A stretch of 64,000 bases of DNA from positions 1-64,000 of the forward strand of contig NZ_JARGND010000014.1 in NCBI RefSeq assembly GCF_029212645.1, read 5' to 3'. The notes below the pieces were generated by a model. It saw only the letters and a list, made by a program, of their open reading frames with translations, did not search any database and was not told the DNA's origin. This document shows positions 9,195 to 18,638 of this stretch, piece by piece; within the stretch, counting starts at the first letter, position 1, and each line of letters opens with the position of its first letter. The DNA comes from Vannielia sp. GTDB taxonomy: Bacteria; Pseudomonadota; Alphaproteobacteria; Rhodobacterales; Rhodobacteraceae. The translations under genes and the position numbers were made by a program.

Positions 9195-10175
9195 CTAGCT
9201 CACGCCGATCCGCGCCAGCGCGGTATCAAGCGCAGTCCAATCGGCGACCTCAAGGCGCACTGGCAGGGTGAGCACCTTCTGGCGAAACTCTGGCGGCAGG
9301 CGGACCGAGTCCTTTTCGGTGGTGACGAGCTGTGCGCCGAGGGTTTTGGCCTCTAGCTCAAGGCGGGCCATGAGGGCGGCGGTGAGGGGCTGGTGATCAT
9401 CCAGTGCCTCACCGCGGATCACATTGGCCCCGAGGCCGCGCAGGGTGGCGAAGAACTTTTCGGGGTGGCCAATGCCGGCAAAGGCGAGGGTGGCGAGGCC
9501 TTCCCAATCCATCCCGGTTTGCAACGGGGCGAGGTGGCCGGTGAGGTGGGGCACGGTGATATGGCTGCCCCAATCGGCCTGGAACCGCTCCTGCGCGGCA
9601 GCGGGGCCGATGGAGAGCAGCAGATCGGCGCGCGCCATACCCGCCGCCACAGGCTCGCGCAGGGGGCCAGCGGGGATGCAGCGGCCATTGCCAAAGCCGC
9701 GATGCGCATCGACCACCACCACCGAGAGGGATTTGACGACCGAAGGGTTTTGAAAGCCGTCGTCGAGCAGGATCACCTGCGCCCCGGCGGCTTCGGCGGC
9801 CTTTACCCCGGCGGCGCGGTCTTTGGCGATCCAGGTGGGGGCGAAGGCGGCGGTGAGCAGCGGCTCGTCACCCACCTCGGCGGCGCTGTGGCTGCGCTCA
9901 TTCACCTGCACCGGCCCGTCAAGGCTGCCGCCGTGGCCACGAGACACCACATGCGCCCCGGTAATCCGCTGGGCGAGCGCGATGGTGGTGGGGGTTTTGC
10001 CGGTGCCGCCCGCGTTGATGTTGCCGATGCAGATCACCGGGACAGAGGCGGTATAGCCCGGCTGGCCGAGGCGGCGGGCGGTGGCCTTGGCATAGAGCGC
10101 CCCGAGCGGGGCGAGCAAGCGGGCTTGCAGGGCCGGGGCCTTGGGCGGGGTGAACCAGTAGAGCGGTGCGCGCAT
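9195..10175 (-). CDS. lpxK: Tetraacyldisaccharide 4'-kinase LpxK
   Basis: 326-residue inner-membrane kinase that adds the 4'-phosphate in lipid A synthesis. Starts [14 protein letters not shown], then [13 protein letters not shown] with the P-loop GGTGKT, then VVSRGHGG and [10 protein letters not shown], all LpxK hallmarks. The C-terminal [11 protein letters not shown] is also typical. The start codon at 10175 follows the waaA stop by one base, so the two are translationally linked. An open frame extends far upstream, but it overlaps waaA antisense to no known domain. Confidence 0.94.
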   Translation of the reverse strand: MRAPLYWFTPPKAPALQARLLAPLGALYAKATARRLGQPGYTASVPVICIGNINAGGTGKTPTTIALAQRITGAHVVSRGHGGSLDGPVQVNERSHSAAEVGDEPLLTAAFAPTWIAKDRAAGVKAAEAAGAQVILLDDGFQNPSVVKSLSVVVVDAHRGFGNGRCIPAGPLREPVAAGMARADLLLSIGPAAAQERFQADWGSHITVPHLTGHLAPLQTGMDWEGLATLAFAGIGHPEKFFATLRGLGANVIRGEALDDHQPLTAALMARLELEAKTLGAQLVTTEKDSVRLPPEFRQKVLTLPVRLEVADWTALDTALARIGVS

Positions 10176-10176
10176 T

Positions 10177-11382
10177 TCAGGCGACCCCTTCAGATTGCAG
10201 CTGCGCCACGAGGTGGTTGGTGAGGGCGGCCATGGTGACGGCGTCTTCGCTGATGACGGTCCAGGCCGCTTGGGCCAGCTCGGCGGCGCGATCGGGTGAG
10301 AGCAGCTCCAGCACCGCATCGGCGATGGCGGCGGGCGCGGCGATGGTGCGCGCTCCATTCGCGGTGGCGAGGCGTTTGAGGCCGGTGGTGCGGGTGGGGC
10401 CAAGAGGGCCGAAGATGATGGCGGAGCCGAGGGCGGCAGCGGCGGAAGGCGGCTCAGCCGGGGCGGGGCCTGCGAGCGTGCCACCAAGAAAGCAGACCGG
10501 GGCGAGGCGATACCACAGGCCATTTTCCTCAGGCGAGTAGCGATCCGCGAGGTAGATTTCGGTGTGATCCTCGGGGTCGTCGCCCTCATACCGCGAGGCG
10601 GTGGCAAAACCGGCATCGGTGAGATCGGCGGTGAGGCGGGCATCATCGGGGCAGCCCGCGCCGGGCAGGAGGATCAGCAGGGCCCGGTGGGCTCCAGCGA
10701 GGGCGGCGTGGTGGGCGGCGAGCACGGCGGGAAGCTCCTCTGCCGTGGGGTGGACGGCAAACCAGAGCGGGCGCGCGGCGAACCGCTCGGCCAGTTCGGC
10801 GCGCTCACTTTCGATGCAGCGGGGCGGATCAGCCAGCGCGGTGAGCGGAGCGGCGAGCCGGGTATGGACGATGCCAGCGATGCGGGCGGCGCGCAGGGAG
10901 GTGGCATCAGACACCCATGCCTCGCGGACCGCGCGCAGGGCCGTGCGGGTGGGGCGATCAAGGCCGCTGAAGGCTTCGGGCGCGCTGGTGACGAGCGTGA
11001 GGGGGCAGTGGGAGGCCCCGGCAGAGAGCAGCGGCGCAGCTTCGGCGCGGCCAAGCCAAAGCGCGACGTCGGGTTCCCAGTGAGACAGGAAGCGCCGCGC
11101 GGAGGTGCGCCCCGGCGCGGGATGCGGCTGCCAGAGCAGCGGCGTGCCCGGCGGGGTATCGGGCGGCGTGGTAGAGGTGACGAGCAGGGTCACGCCGGGA
11201 TTTTCGCTTGCCAGTTCACGGGCCAGCGTGGGCAGGGCGGTGGCCTCGCCGGGCGCGGTGACATGCGCCCAGACCAACGGGCCGGGAGGCCGGGGAGGCG
11301 CCTCGCCCGAGTCCTCCCGCTCGGCGCTGCCCTGCGGAAGGAGACGCCGGAACAGGGCGTTGCGAAGGGGGCTGCGCGTCAT
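10177..11382 (-). CDS. waaA: Kdo transferase (WaaA/KdtA family)
   Basis: 401 residues, GT-B fold glycosyltransferase that attaches Kdo to lipid IVA at the inner membrane. The N-domain signature is [20 protein letters not shown], with the Glu of GEATALP at the catalytic position, followed by LLVTSTTP. The C-domain has [22 protein letters not shown] in the nucleotide-sugar region. Several family motifs are diverged (APGE in place of SVGE), so this may be a paralogous form. It sits between DUF4170 and lpxK, the usual alphaproteobacterial order. Confidence 0.85.
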   Translation of the reverse strand: MTRSPLRNALFRRLLPQGSAEREDSGEAPPRPPGPLVWAHVTAPGEATALPTLARELASENPGVTLLVTSTTPPDTPPGTPLLWQPHPAPGRTSARRFLSHWEPDVALWLGRAEAAPLLSAGASHCPLTLVTSAPEAFSGLDRPTRTALRAVREAWVSDATSLRAARIAGIVHTRLAAPLTALADPPRCIESERAELAERFAARPLWFAVHPTAEELPAVLAAHHAALAGAHRALLILLPGAGCPDDARLTADLTDAGFATASRYEGDDPEDHTEIYLADRYSPEENGLWYRLAPVCFLGGTLAGPAPAEPPSAAAALGSAIIFGPLGPTRTTGLKRLATANGARTIAAPAAIADAVLELLSPDRAAELAQAAWTVISEDAVTMAALTNHLVAQLQSEGVA

Positions 11383-11395
11383 TGGTGTTCAGGGA

Positions 11396-11641
11396 TCAAT
11401 CGTCGAGTTCTTCGGTTGGCGATGCTTCGCGCCCCTCATCGCGCAGGCGGTGCAGGTGGGCGATGAAGTAGCGGGTATGGGCATTGTCGACGGTGCGCTG
11501 GGCCTCGGCCTTCCAGGCATCGTAGGCGGCGGCGTAGTTGGGGAAGATGCCGACAATATGGATGTCATCGACATCTTTGAAGGTGGTGCCGGAGGGATCG
11601 ACGAGATCGCCACCGAAGACGAGGTGCAGGCGCTGGGTCAT
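11396..11641 (-). CDS. DUF4170 protein
   Basis: 81-residue cytoplasmic protein whose whole sequence follows the DUF4170 pattern (MTQRLHLVFGGDLVDP, then IHIVGIFPNYAAAYDAWKA). Function is unknown. In Rhodobacterales it regularly precedes waaA, and here the gap to waaA is 13 bp, so it belongs to the lipid A transcript. Upstream lies the heme-uptake locus, where a phosphatase gene would be usual (from memory). Confidence 0.88.
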   Translation of the reverse strand: MTQRLHLVFGGDLVDPSGTTFKDVDDIHIVGIFPNYAAAYDAWKAEAQRTVDNAHTRYFIAHLHRLRDEGREASPTEELDD

Positions 11642-11812
11642 GTTGGTCTCCGTGGGGTGAGGGCCATGTAGCCTGAGGGTAGAGGATGTTGCCGGGAGGT
11701 TGAACCAGTTTGAGGTTGAGGAAGGGTGGAGAAGGGTTCCGTCGTGCTTGTCGATTGCATTCGGCGTCGGTTTCGGCCCCTTGCCAGAGCTGAGACAGAC
11801 AAATGGTGGTGG

Positions 11813-11836
11813 CGGTCAGCCCCAAGCGCTGACCGC
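11813..11836 (-). terminator. Hairpin after the heme receptor gene
   Basis: GCGGTCAGC (11813-11821) pairs perfectly with 11828-11836, six bases beyond the receptor stop codon. No strong T-tract follows on the minus strand, so it may be a Rho-aided terminator or a 3'-end stabiliser. Confidence 0.5.
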
Positions 11837-11841
11837 TTCAC

Positions 11842-13884
11842 TCAGAACGTTTTCGACAGTGTCACTTTGAAGGTCCTGCCCGGAGCTTTGCGGCTGGGCG
11901 ATGACAGGCGACCGACGTAATCGGCGTCCAGGACGTTTTCGACCCCAAAACGCACCTCGCTTCCATCCAGCCACCCTTGCGCTTGGGGCTTCCAGGTTGC
12001 ACGCAGGTTGTGCACCGTGCTGTCGGACAGATCAGCGCCCAGCGCGTCACGGCGATCAGTTGCATGGACAATTTCCCAACTGAGATCGAGGCGGTCATCC
12101 CAATTCTTGCCGAGTGTCAGCTGCGCCCGATCCGCCGGGCTGTTGCGCCAGGTCGTATCGGTGCCGTCGGGATTGAACTCTGTTCCCTCGCCAAGGTGCG
12201 CCGCGAAATCGACATAAAACCCGTTCGCCATGCCATAGGAGGCCTCCAGTTCGAAACCGCGTGAATCCACACGGTCCAGTTCGGTCGACGTCGAGCCAGC
12301 GACCGTGTAGCTGGTGATGTCCCAGAGTTCTGTCTGATAAAGGTTGCCGCGAATGGTGAACGTATCGCCAGCAACGAAGACATCCGTGCCGGTGTATTCG
12401 GCGCCAAGTTCGAAGGTATGGGATTTCTCAGATATATCGATCCGCCGTTGCGCGGTGGCACCGGTGCCCAGATCGTCGATGATCGGAAGGCCCTCAGTAT
12501 AGGCGGCCGAGCCGAAGACCGACAGACCGTTGCCGAAATCGTAGGCCAGCGCCAGACCGCCCATCAAGGCGTCTTTTTCGTAGGTGTCCGGCGCGCCAGC
12601 CAAGGGCACGGCGCTTTCAATTCTGGAATTTTCATACCGCAAGGCCGGCGTGACCGAAAATTGCCCGATAGACATTTCGTCAACGACGAACAGCGCGAAG
12701 CGGTCGTTCGTGCCACCCGGCGCACCTGCTGCCGTGTTGTCCGCGCGGATGCGGCGCTGCGCCTCAACGCCCGCGAGCATGTCGTGCGACACCGCGCCGG
12801 TGGCGAACAACGCGCGGTTGGTCACGGTCAGCTTGGTTGTTTCATAGCGTTGATTGGCGTTCACGGTGCCAACGATGGCAGGGAAGCTTGGCGTGCCTTC
12901 CAGCGGGGATGAGCCGGGGATGTAATCGTATTCGATTTTCTGATCGGCATAGGAGAGGTTTGCGCGCAGGTCGACGAGGTCGTTGGTCGGGTTGAAGCGA
13001 TACTCCAGAACCGTCTGGATCGTTTCGGTCAGTCGGTCGACGTTGCCGAACATTCCCCCGGAGGTGTCGAATTGGTCATAGGGCACGTCCTTGTCATCTG
13101 CGACGGTGCTCGAATGGCTGAATGTCAACGAATGCGCGTCGTCCTGTCCAAAGGTGAACTTGCCTTTCGCAAGGTAGGAGGGGGTGCGGAATGCGCTGTT
13201 GCCGACGGTAGAACCGTCGCCGGCCGTAAGGTCTTCCTGATCGCGCAGGGAATAGTTCAGGAGAAACTCGGTGCGTTCGGTCGGCATCCAGGCCAGGTTT
13301 GTTGAACTGACCCAGCCTTTTCCATTTGAGCCGAACTCAAGAGTCTGGGAACCGCCGAAACCCGGCACGCCGCCTGTGAAATCAGACGCGTCTTTCGTCT
13401 CCAACTTCACGACACCACCAACGATGCCGGACCCGTAGGCAAAGCTGCCGATGGTGCCGCGCAGCACCTCTACCTCGCGATAAAGCAGGGGGTCGGTGAA
13501 GAGCTGTGTGCCAATCCGGTACAGTTCTTCCGATCCGACCGAGGCGCCGTCGATCTGCACGGCGATCTTTTGGTCCGAACCAAATGTCGTGTTTGCACCA
13601 AAGCCACGGATGTTGATGCCCGAGCCTTGCGGCGTGGTGCCATTTACAAGCGTGACGCCGGGCACGGAATCGATGAGTTGCGCGACGGTACTGGCCTGAC
13701 GGTCCTGGATTTCTTCTTCACCGACCACCGTGCGGGACAGCGCCGTGCCAAAGCTGAGATCCCTTTTCCCTCCGGTGAGAATCAGGGTGCCGAGAAAGCC
13801 TGGATCGCTATCCTGCGCCATGGCAGGCGTCGCGAGCGACAGGCAGACAAGCGCGGTCGAGCCACGCATCAGAGAAGTGAGCAT
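11842..13884 (-). CDS. hmuR: TonB-dependent heme/hemoglobin receptor
   Basis: 680-residue outer-membrane barrel expected to import heme with TonB energy. A signal peptide ends at LATPAMAQ. The plug domain runs over about 45-165 (VAQLIDSVPGVTLVNG, NIRGFGANTTFG, VEVLRGTIGSFAYGSG). About 22 strands follow, and the last residue is the Phe required for barrel assembly (VTLSKTF). The late motif NVLDADYVGRLSSP is typical of heme receptors. It is divergent from hmuSTUV, with 197 bp between the starts, and surely serves the same pathway. Confidence 0.9.
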   Translation of the reverse strand: MLTSLMRGSTALVCLSLATPAMAQDSDPGFLGTLILTGGKRDLSFGTALSRTVVGEEEIQDRQASTVAQLIDSVPGVTLVNGTTPQGSGINIRGFGANTTFGSDQKIAVQIDGASVGSEELYRIGTQLFTDPLLYREVEVLRGTIGSFAYGSGIVGGVVKLETKDASDFTGGVPGFGGSQTLEFGSNGKGWVSSTNLAWMPTERTEFLLNYSLRDQEDLTAGDGSTVGNSAFRTPSYLAKGKFTFGQDDAHSLTFSHSSTVADDKDVPYDQFDTSGGMFGNVDRLTETIQTVLEYRFNPTNDLVDLRANLSYADQKIEYDYIPGSSPLEGTPSFPAIVGTVNANQRYETTKLTVTNRALFATGAVSHDMLAGVEAQRRIRADNTAAGAPGGTNDRFALFVVDEMSIGQFSVTPALRYENSRIESAVPLAGAPDTYEKDALMGGLALAYDFGNGLSVFGSAAYTEGLPIIDDLGTGATAQRRIDISEKSHTFELGAEYTGTDVFVAGDTFTIRGNLYQTELWDITSYTVAGSTSTELDRVDSRGFELEASYGMANGFYVDFAAHLGEGTEFNPDGTDTTWRNSPADRAQLTLGKNWDDRLDLSWEIVHATDRRDALGADLSDSTVHNLRATWKPQAQGWLDGSEVRFGVENVLDADYVGRLSSPSRKAPGRTFKVTLSKTF

Positions 13885-14081
13885 TGCGCCATCCTTCGTG
13901 TGTTTCTAACCGTAGCTTGCAAAGGCTGGCGCGGCTTTGTTGGTGATTTTGTGATGAACTTTATCGCGATGGGTTGCAGCACTAACTGTATCAGACTAAA
14001 ACAGTCAAGTAATTAGAGAGCCACGCACCGCTTCCTTCCGGGCGCAGCCATCGGACCACAGCCCAACCTCCGAGGACGCCC

Positions 14082-15134
14082 ATGATGCAGCAAAACGCTG
14101 TCAGACCTGCCGATATTCGTTCCTTTGTAACGGACAACCCGAAACTGCGCGCCCGTGACGCGGCAGATGCGCAAGGCATCACCGAGGCGCAGCTCGCCGC
14201 CGCCAGCGTAGGCCATGGCGCGACCCGAATTGCGGCCCATCCCGACCGGATCATTCCCGCCGCGGAACGGCTGGGCGAGGTCATGGCCCTGACCCGTGTC
14301 GATGCCTGCGTGCACGAAAAGATCGGGGAGTACGGCAACTACCATCCGGGCGCTCATGCCGCGATGACCCTGACCGAAGAGATCGACCTGCGCATCTTTC
14401 CGTCGCATTGGGTGCATGCCTTTGCTGTCGAAACCGAGTCTGAGCAGGGCCCGCGCCGGTCGTTGCAGATTTTCGATGCAGCGGGCGACGCGGTGCACAA
14501 GATCCACCTTGGCGATGGCTCGAACCATGACGCCTGGGCCGGGCTCGTGGCGGACCTGGCCGTGGCAGACCAGTCCGACATGCAGGCTGTCGCGCCGCGC
14601 AAACCGGTCGAGCCGCCGAAACTGCGCGAGGACAAGCGCGACATCTTGCGCGAGGAATGGGAGAAACTGACCGATACGCACCAGTTCCTGCGGCTGTGCT
14701 CGAAGCTCAAGATGAACCGGCTGGGCGCCTACCGGATCGCCGGTGCACCCTGGGTGCGACAGCTCGATCCAGGTGCTGCCGATGCGATGCTTCAGGCCGT
14801 CTGCGATGCGGGGATCGAGGTGATGATCTTCGTCGGCAATCGCGGCTGCATCCAGATCCACACCGGCCCGATTCACACGCTCAAACCCATGGGGCCCTGG
14901 CAGAACGTCATGGACCCCGGGTTCAACCTGCATCTTCGGCTCGACAAGGTGGTTGAGATCTGGGCCGTGGAAAAGCCCACGCAACGCGGCCCTGCCGTGT
15001 CCGTCGAAGCCTTCGATGCAGAGGGCGGGCTCATTTTCCAGGTGTTTGGTGTTGGCAAGGAGGGTCGCGACACCCGTCCCGCTTGGGGCCGGATCGTCGA
15101 AACGCTTCCGACCCTCTCTGAGGTTCCGGCATGA
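14082..15134 (+). CDS. hmuS: Hemin-degrading factor HmuS
   Basis: 350-residue cytoplasmic HemS/ChuX-type protein that accepts imported heme and either releases its iron or passes it on. It has the two-fold repeat of the family: the first half has DIRIFPSHWVHAF-like sequence and the second RIAGAPWVRQLDPG and MIFVGNRGCIQIHTGP. These regions carry the heme-contacting His/Arg residues. The start is at 14082 or 14085 (ATGATG). The stop overlaps the hmuT start by four bases, so translation is coupled. Confidence 0.93.
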   Translation: MMQQNAVRPADIRSFVTDNPKLRARDAADAQGITEAQLAAASVGHGATRIAAHPDRIIPAAERLGEVMALTRVDACVHEKIGEYGNYHPGAHAAMTLTEEIDLRIFPSHWVHAFAVETESEQGPRRSLQIFDAAGDAVHKIHLGDGSNHDAWAGLVADLAVADQSDMQAVAPRKPVEPPKLREDKRDILREEWEKLTDTHQFLRLCSKLKMNRLGAYRIAGAPWVRQLDPGAADAMLQAVCDAGIEVMIFVGNRGCIQIHTGPIHTLKPMGPWQNVMDPGFNLHLRLDKVVEIWAVEKPTQRGPAVSVEAFDAEGGLIFQVFGVGKEGRDTRPAWGRIVETLPTLSEVPA

Positions 15135-16027
15135 AATCGAGCAACAAGAAGAACACGCCCTTCAAGGCCATAATAATGTCAATGTTCAGCGCCTTGATCG
15201 CGCTGCCCGTCAGCGCGCAGCAGAGCGCGGACCTGACGAACCCCCATGCCGATGTGCTCTCCATCGGGGGGTCGGTGACCGAAATCGTCGCCGCCCTTGA
15301 CCAGCAGCATCGGCTGAAGGCGCGCGACACCACGTCCAGCTATCCACCTGACGTGATCAACCTGCCCGACGTGGGGTACATGCGGTCCCTGTCGCCCGAG
15401 GGCGTATTGTCAGTTGGCCCGTCTCTGATCCTCGCTGAAGAAGGCGCTGGACCACCCGAGGCGCTCGAAGTGATCCGCGCAGCGGATGTGGACTTTGTCG
15501 AGGTGCCCGATGCGCTGACGCCGGAGGGCATTATGCGCAAGATCGAGATCATAGGCGATGCCCTTGGCGTGCCTGACAAGGCCGATGCGCTGGCCGCTCA
15601 AGTTGAAACCGCCCTGTCCACGGCACTCGACGATGCAGAGCGCCCGGAGTCCGACAAGAAGCGCGTGCTTTTCGTCCTGTCCACGCAAGGCGGCAGGATC
15701 AATGCCTCAGGCACCGGAACCACAGCGGATGCGCTGATCCGCATGGCGGGGGGCGTGAATGCCGTTACCGATTACGAAGGATACAAGCAGATCACCGACG
15801 AGGCCGTCGGACTAGCCGCACCGGACGTGATCCTGATGATGGACAGGGGCGGTGATCATGGCGCGGCAGATGACGAGTTGTTCGAGATACCTGCGATCAA
15901 GCTGACGCTGGCAGCACAGACGCGCTCGGTGGTGCGGATGGACGGCCTGCTGATGCTGGGCTTCGGGCCGCGCTCGGCTGAGGCGGTGCGCACGTTGAAC
16001 GAAGCGCTCTACGCGCCGAAGACCTGA
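15131..16027 (+). CDS. hmuT: Periplasmic heme-binding protein HmuT
   Basis: 298-residue substrate-binding protein of the heme ABC importer. A basic N-terminus and hydrophobic core end at LPVSAQ, the signal cleavage site. The mature part follows the helical-backbone (class III, TroA/BtuF-like) pattern: RVLSIGGSVTEIV-type start, LPDVGYMRSLSPEGVLSVGP, and a TDEAVGLAAPDVILMM region. It accepts heme from the outer-membrane receptor and docks on HmuU. Start and stop fit an ATGA overlap with hmuS and a 3-bp gap to hmuU. Confidence 0.92.
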   Translation: MKSSNKKNTPFKAIIMSMFSALIALPVSAQQSADLTNPHADVLSIGGSVTEIVAALDQQHRLKARDTTSSYPPDVINLPDVGYMRSLSPEGVLSVGPSLILAEEGAGPPEALEVIRAADVDFVEVPDALTPEGIMRKIEIIGDALGVPDKADALAAQVETALSTALDDAERPESDKKRVLFVLSTQGGRINASGTGTTADALIRMAGGVNAVTDYEGYKQITDEAVGLAAPDVILMMDRGGDHGAADDELFEIPAIKLTLAAQTRSVVRMDGLLMLGFGPRSAEAVRTLNEALYAPKT

Positions 16028-16030
16028 GCC

Positions 16031-17098
16031 TTGATTGCTGTGACCGAGATCGATGCCGTTCCGCGCGACCGGCTGTCCCATGCCCGGACCTGGCATTGGA
16101 TCCTCGCCGGTGCGCTGGCGCTGGCCTGCATCGCCAGCCTTCAGGTCGGCGCGACGGACGTGGCCCTGTCAACGATGCTGGCCAAACTGGCGAAGGGCGA
16201 GGCGCTGAGCCAGATGGAGCGCGTGGTGCTGTTCGACATTCGCCTGCCGCGGCTCGTCATGGGCGTGCTGGTTGGCGCGGCGCTGGCGGTGTCCGGCGCG
16301 GCGATGCAGGGGCTGTTCCGAAACCCGCTTGCGGATCCGGGCATCGTAGGCGTCGGTGCGGGGGCGGGCCTTGGCGCGATCCTGGCGATCGTGCTGGGCG
16401 CGCTGCTGCCCGTCTGGATGATCGATCTGACCGGCAATCAACTGGTGCCCTTCGCGGCCTTCCTCGGCGGATGGGGGTCGACCCTCCTGCTCTATCGCGT
16501 TTCGACGCGGCATGGACGCACCTCTGTTGCGACGATGCTCTTGGCGGGCATCGCGCTTGGCGCGCTGGCCGGGGCCCTTTCAGGCATCCTCGTTTACATC
16601 GCGGATGACCGGCAGTTGCGCGACCTGACCTTCTGGGGGCTTGGCTCGCTCGCCGGGGCAAGCTGGGCCAAGGTGCTCTCCGCCGGGCCGTTGATCCTAC
16701 TGTCCATCAGCGCCGCGCTGATGCTGGGCCGGGGACTGAACGGGTTGGCGCTCGGCGAGGCGACGGCCGCCCATATCGGCATCGACGTGCAGCGCATGAA
16801 ATCCATCGCAATCCTTGCCGTGGCAGGCGCCACCGGCGCGGCGGTCGCTGTGTCAGGCGGGATCGGTTTTATCGGCATCGTCGTGCCGCATCTCTTGCGT
16901 CTGGCCTCCGGCCCGGATCATCGGACGCTGCTGCTCAATTCCGCGCTCCTGGGCGCGATCCTGCTGATCCTTGCCGATGTGATCGCCCGCGTGGTCATCG
17001 CGCCCGCGGAACTGCCCATCGGAATCGTGACGGCGGTGCTGGGCGCGCCGGTGTTTCTGTGGATCCTGCTCAAGCGCCGGGGGCTGGTAGAGCTATGA
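16031..17098 (+). CDS. hmuU: Heme ABC transporter permease HmuU
   Basis: 355-residue FecCD-family inner-membrane permease with about ten hydrophobic helices. Characteristic stretches are RLPRLVMGVLVGAALAVSGA, MQGLFRNPLADPGIVGVGAG and GIGFIGIVVPHLLRL. The start is probably the TTG at 16031 (a GTG at 16040 is possible). The last codon overlaps the hmuV start (ATGA at 17095-17098). It passes heme into the cytoplasm, driven by HmuV. Confidence 0.93.
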   Translation: MIAVTEIDAVPRDRLSHARTWHWILAGALALACIASLQVGATDVALSTMLAKLAKGEALSQMERVVLFDIRLPRLVMGVLVGAALAVSGAAMQGLFRNPLADPGIVGVGAGAGLGAILAIVLGALLPVWMIDLTGNQLVPFAAFLGGWGSTLLLYRVSTRHGRTSVATMLLAGIALGALAGALSGILVYIADDRQLRDLTFWGLGSLAGASWAKVLSAGPLILLSISAALMLGRGLNGLALGEATAAHIGIDVQRMKSIAILAVAGATGAAVAVSGGIGFIGIVVPHLLRLASGPDHRTLLLNSALLGAILLILADVIARVVIAPAELPIGIVTAVLGAPVFLWILLKRRGLVEL

Positions 17099-17898
17099 GT
17101 CTGACTGCCAATAATATCCGCGTAAGCTATGGCAAGCGCGAAGCGCTGCGCGGGGTGAGCCTGACCGCCCTGCCCGGCGAGGTCACCGCCATCGTCGGCC
17201 CTAATGGGTCTGGTAAATCCACCCTGTTAGGGGCGATCACCGCCTCGCTGCCCTTTCACGGCCGTGTTGGTCTGAACGGGCGCGACATCGGTACGCTCAA
17301 ACCATGGGACCTGGCCGCCCAACGCGCCGTGTTGCCCCAGGCGTCGCGTCTGGCCTTTCCCTTCACCGTTGTCGAAGTGGTCCGGCTTGGATTGCAATCG
17401 GGCACCGCCGGGGACCGCCCCGAGGTGCCGATGCAGGCGCTGGCCCGCGTTGGACTGGCGCATTACGCAAACCGGACATTCCAGGAACTGTCCGGTGGCG
17501 AGGCGCAGCGCGTCATGCTGGCCCGCGTTCTGGCGCAGGTCTGGGCCCCGGTCGAGCACGGCGAGCCGCGCTGGCTTTTGCTGGATGAGCCTGTCTCAAG
17601 CCTCGACATCGGGCACCAATTGCAGGTGATGGAGATCCTCCGCGATTTCGCCCGCGCGGGGGGCGGCGTGGTTGCCGTGATGCACGACCTGAACCTGACC
17701 GCGCTTTCTGCCGACCGCGTCGCGGTGCTCGCCGAGGGGCAGCGCCTGGCCTTCGGAGCGCCGGGCGAGGTCCTGACCGATGATATCCTCTCGCGCGCCT
17801 ATGGCTGTGCCTTACGGGTTTCTGCCCCACCGCCCGAAACCATCCCTTACATCCTGCCCCATGCAGCATCAGCCCAAAAGGAACCTGCATGCGTCTGA
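17095..17898 (+). CDS. hmuV: Heme ABC transporter ATPase HmuV
   Basis: 267-residue ATPase that powers HmuU. Walker A is GPNGSGKST (35-43), the signature is LSGGEAQRV, Walker B is WLLLDEPVSSLD, and the switch His is in MHDLNLTAL. The start at 17095 uses the four-base ATGA overlap with hmuU. The end overlaps the ChaN-like gene by 10 bp. Together hmuSTUV and the next gene form one tight operon. Confidence 0.94.
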   Translation: MSLTANNIRVSYGKREALRGVSLTALPGEVTAIVGPNGSGKSTLLGAITASLPFHGRVGLNGRDIGTLKPWDLAAQRAVLPQASRLAFPFTVVEVVRLGLQSGTAGDRPEVPMQALARVGLAHYANRTFQELSGGEAQRVMLARVLAQVWAPVEHGEPRWLLLDEPVSSLDIGHQLQVMEILRDFARAGGGVVAVMHDLNLTALSADRVAVLAEGQRLAFGAPGEVLTDDILSRAYGCALRVSAPPPETIPYILPHAASAQKEPACV

Positions 17899-18638
17899 GC
17901 GCCCTCTTTTTGGCCCTTGCCCTGCCCGCGACGGCCAATCCCTCGGCGGATATCGTCGTCCTCAGTGAGGTGCATGACAACCCGGACGCGCATCGTGGAC
18001 AGGCCGCCGCGTTGCGAGAGCTGCGCCCTACCGCTGTCGTGTTCGAGATGCTGACCGCAGAAGAAGCGACGCGTGCCGACGCCGACCGCAGCCGGATCGC
18101 CGCCGCGTGGGAAGCCAGCGGCTGGCGAGATTTTCCAATCTATGCACCAATCTTCGAGGCCCTCGGAGCGGCCCGCATCGTTGGGGCGGCGGCTCCGCGC
18201 GAGGCAGTCCGCAGCGTCTACAGCGACGGGCCCGCGGCCCTGTTCGGCGCGGAGGCAGCCCGCTATGGCCTCGACGAAGCTCTGCCGGACGAACAACAAC
18301 AGGTGCGCATGCAGATGCAATTCGAGGCGCATTGCGAGGCCATGCCGCTCGAAATGATGGCCGGTATGGTCGCGACCCAACGCTACCGCGACGCGGTTTT
18401 TGCCCGTGCCGCGCTGGCGGCGCTGGAGACCTATGGACCACCGGTCGCCATCATCGCCGGAAACGGTCACGCCCGCACCGATTGGGGTGTGCCCGCAATG
18501 ATTGCCAGGGCCGCACCCGAGGTCACGACCCATGCAATCGGTTTTGTCGAAGATGACACCGGCATGCCTTTCGACGAGATCCGCATCGTGCCGCCGGCCG
18601 AGCGGGACGATCCCTGCCAATCGCCGACATTCAACTGA
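17889..18638 (+). CDS. ChaN-like heme-associated protein
   Basis: 249 residues of the ChaN/DUF399 family (Campylobacter ChaN binds heme). A short signal peptide ends at LPATA. Family motifs are VVLSEVHDNPDAHRGQ at the start, VFEMLTAEEA, and IIAGNGHARTDWGVP near the end. No lipobox cysteine is seen, so this version seems periplasmic rather than lipid-anchored. It overlaps hmuV by 10 bp and so is part of the heme operon. A role in heme or iron handling is well supported by context; the exact activity is unknown. Confidence 0.85.
   Translation: MRLSALFLALALPATANPSADIVVLSEVHDNPDAHRGQAAALRELRPTAVVFEMLTAEEATRADADRSRIAAAWEASGWRDFPIYAPIFEALGAARIVGAAAPREAVRSVYSDGPAALFGAEAARYGLDEALPDEQQQVRMQMQFEAHCEAMPLEMMAGMVATQRYRDAVFARAALAALETYGPPVAIIAGNGHARTDWGVPAMIARAAPEVTTHAIGFVEDDTGMPFDEIRIVPPAERDDPCQSPTFN

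Noticed and set aside
13985-14005. ACTGT-N11-ACAGT dyad between the heme receptor and hmuS
   Set aside because: It does not match the Fur, Irr or RirA site patterns I know; five-base arms are expected by chance.
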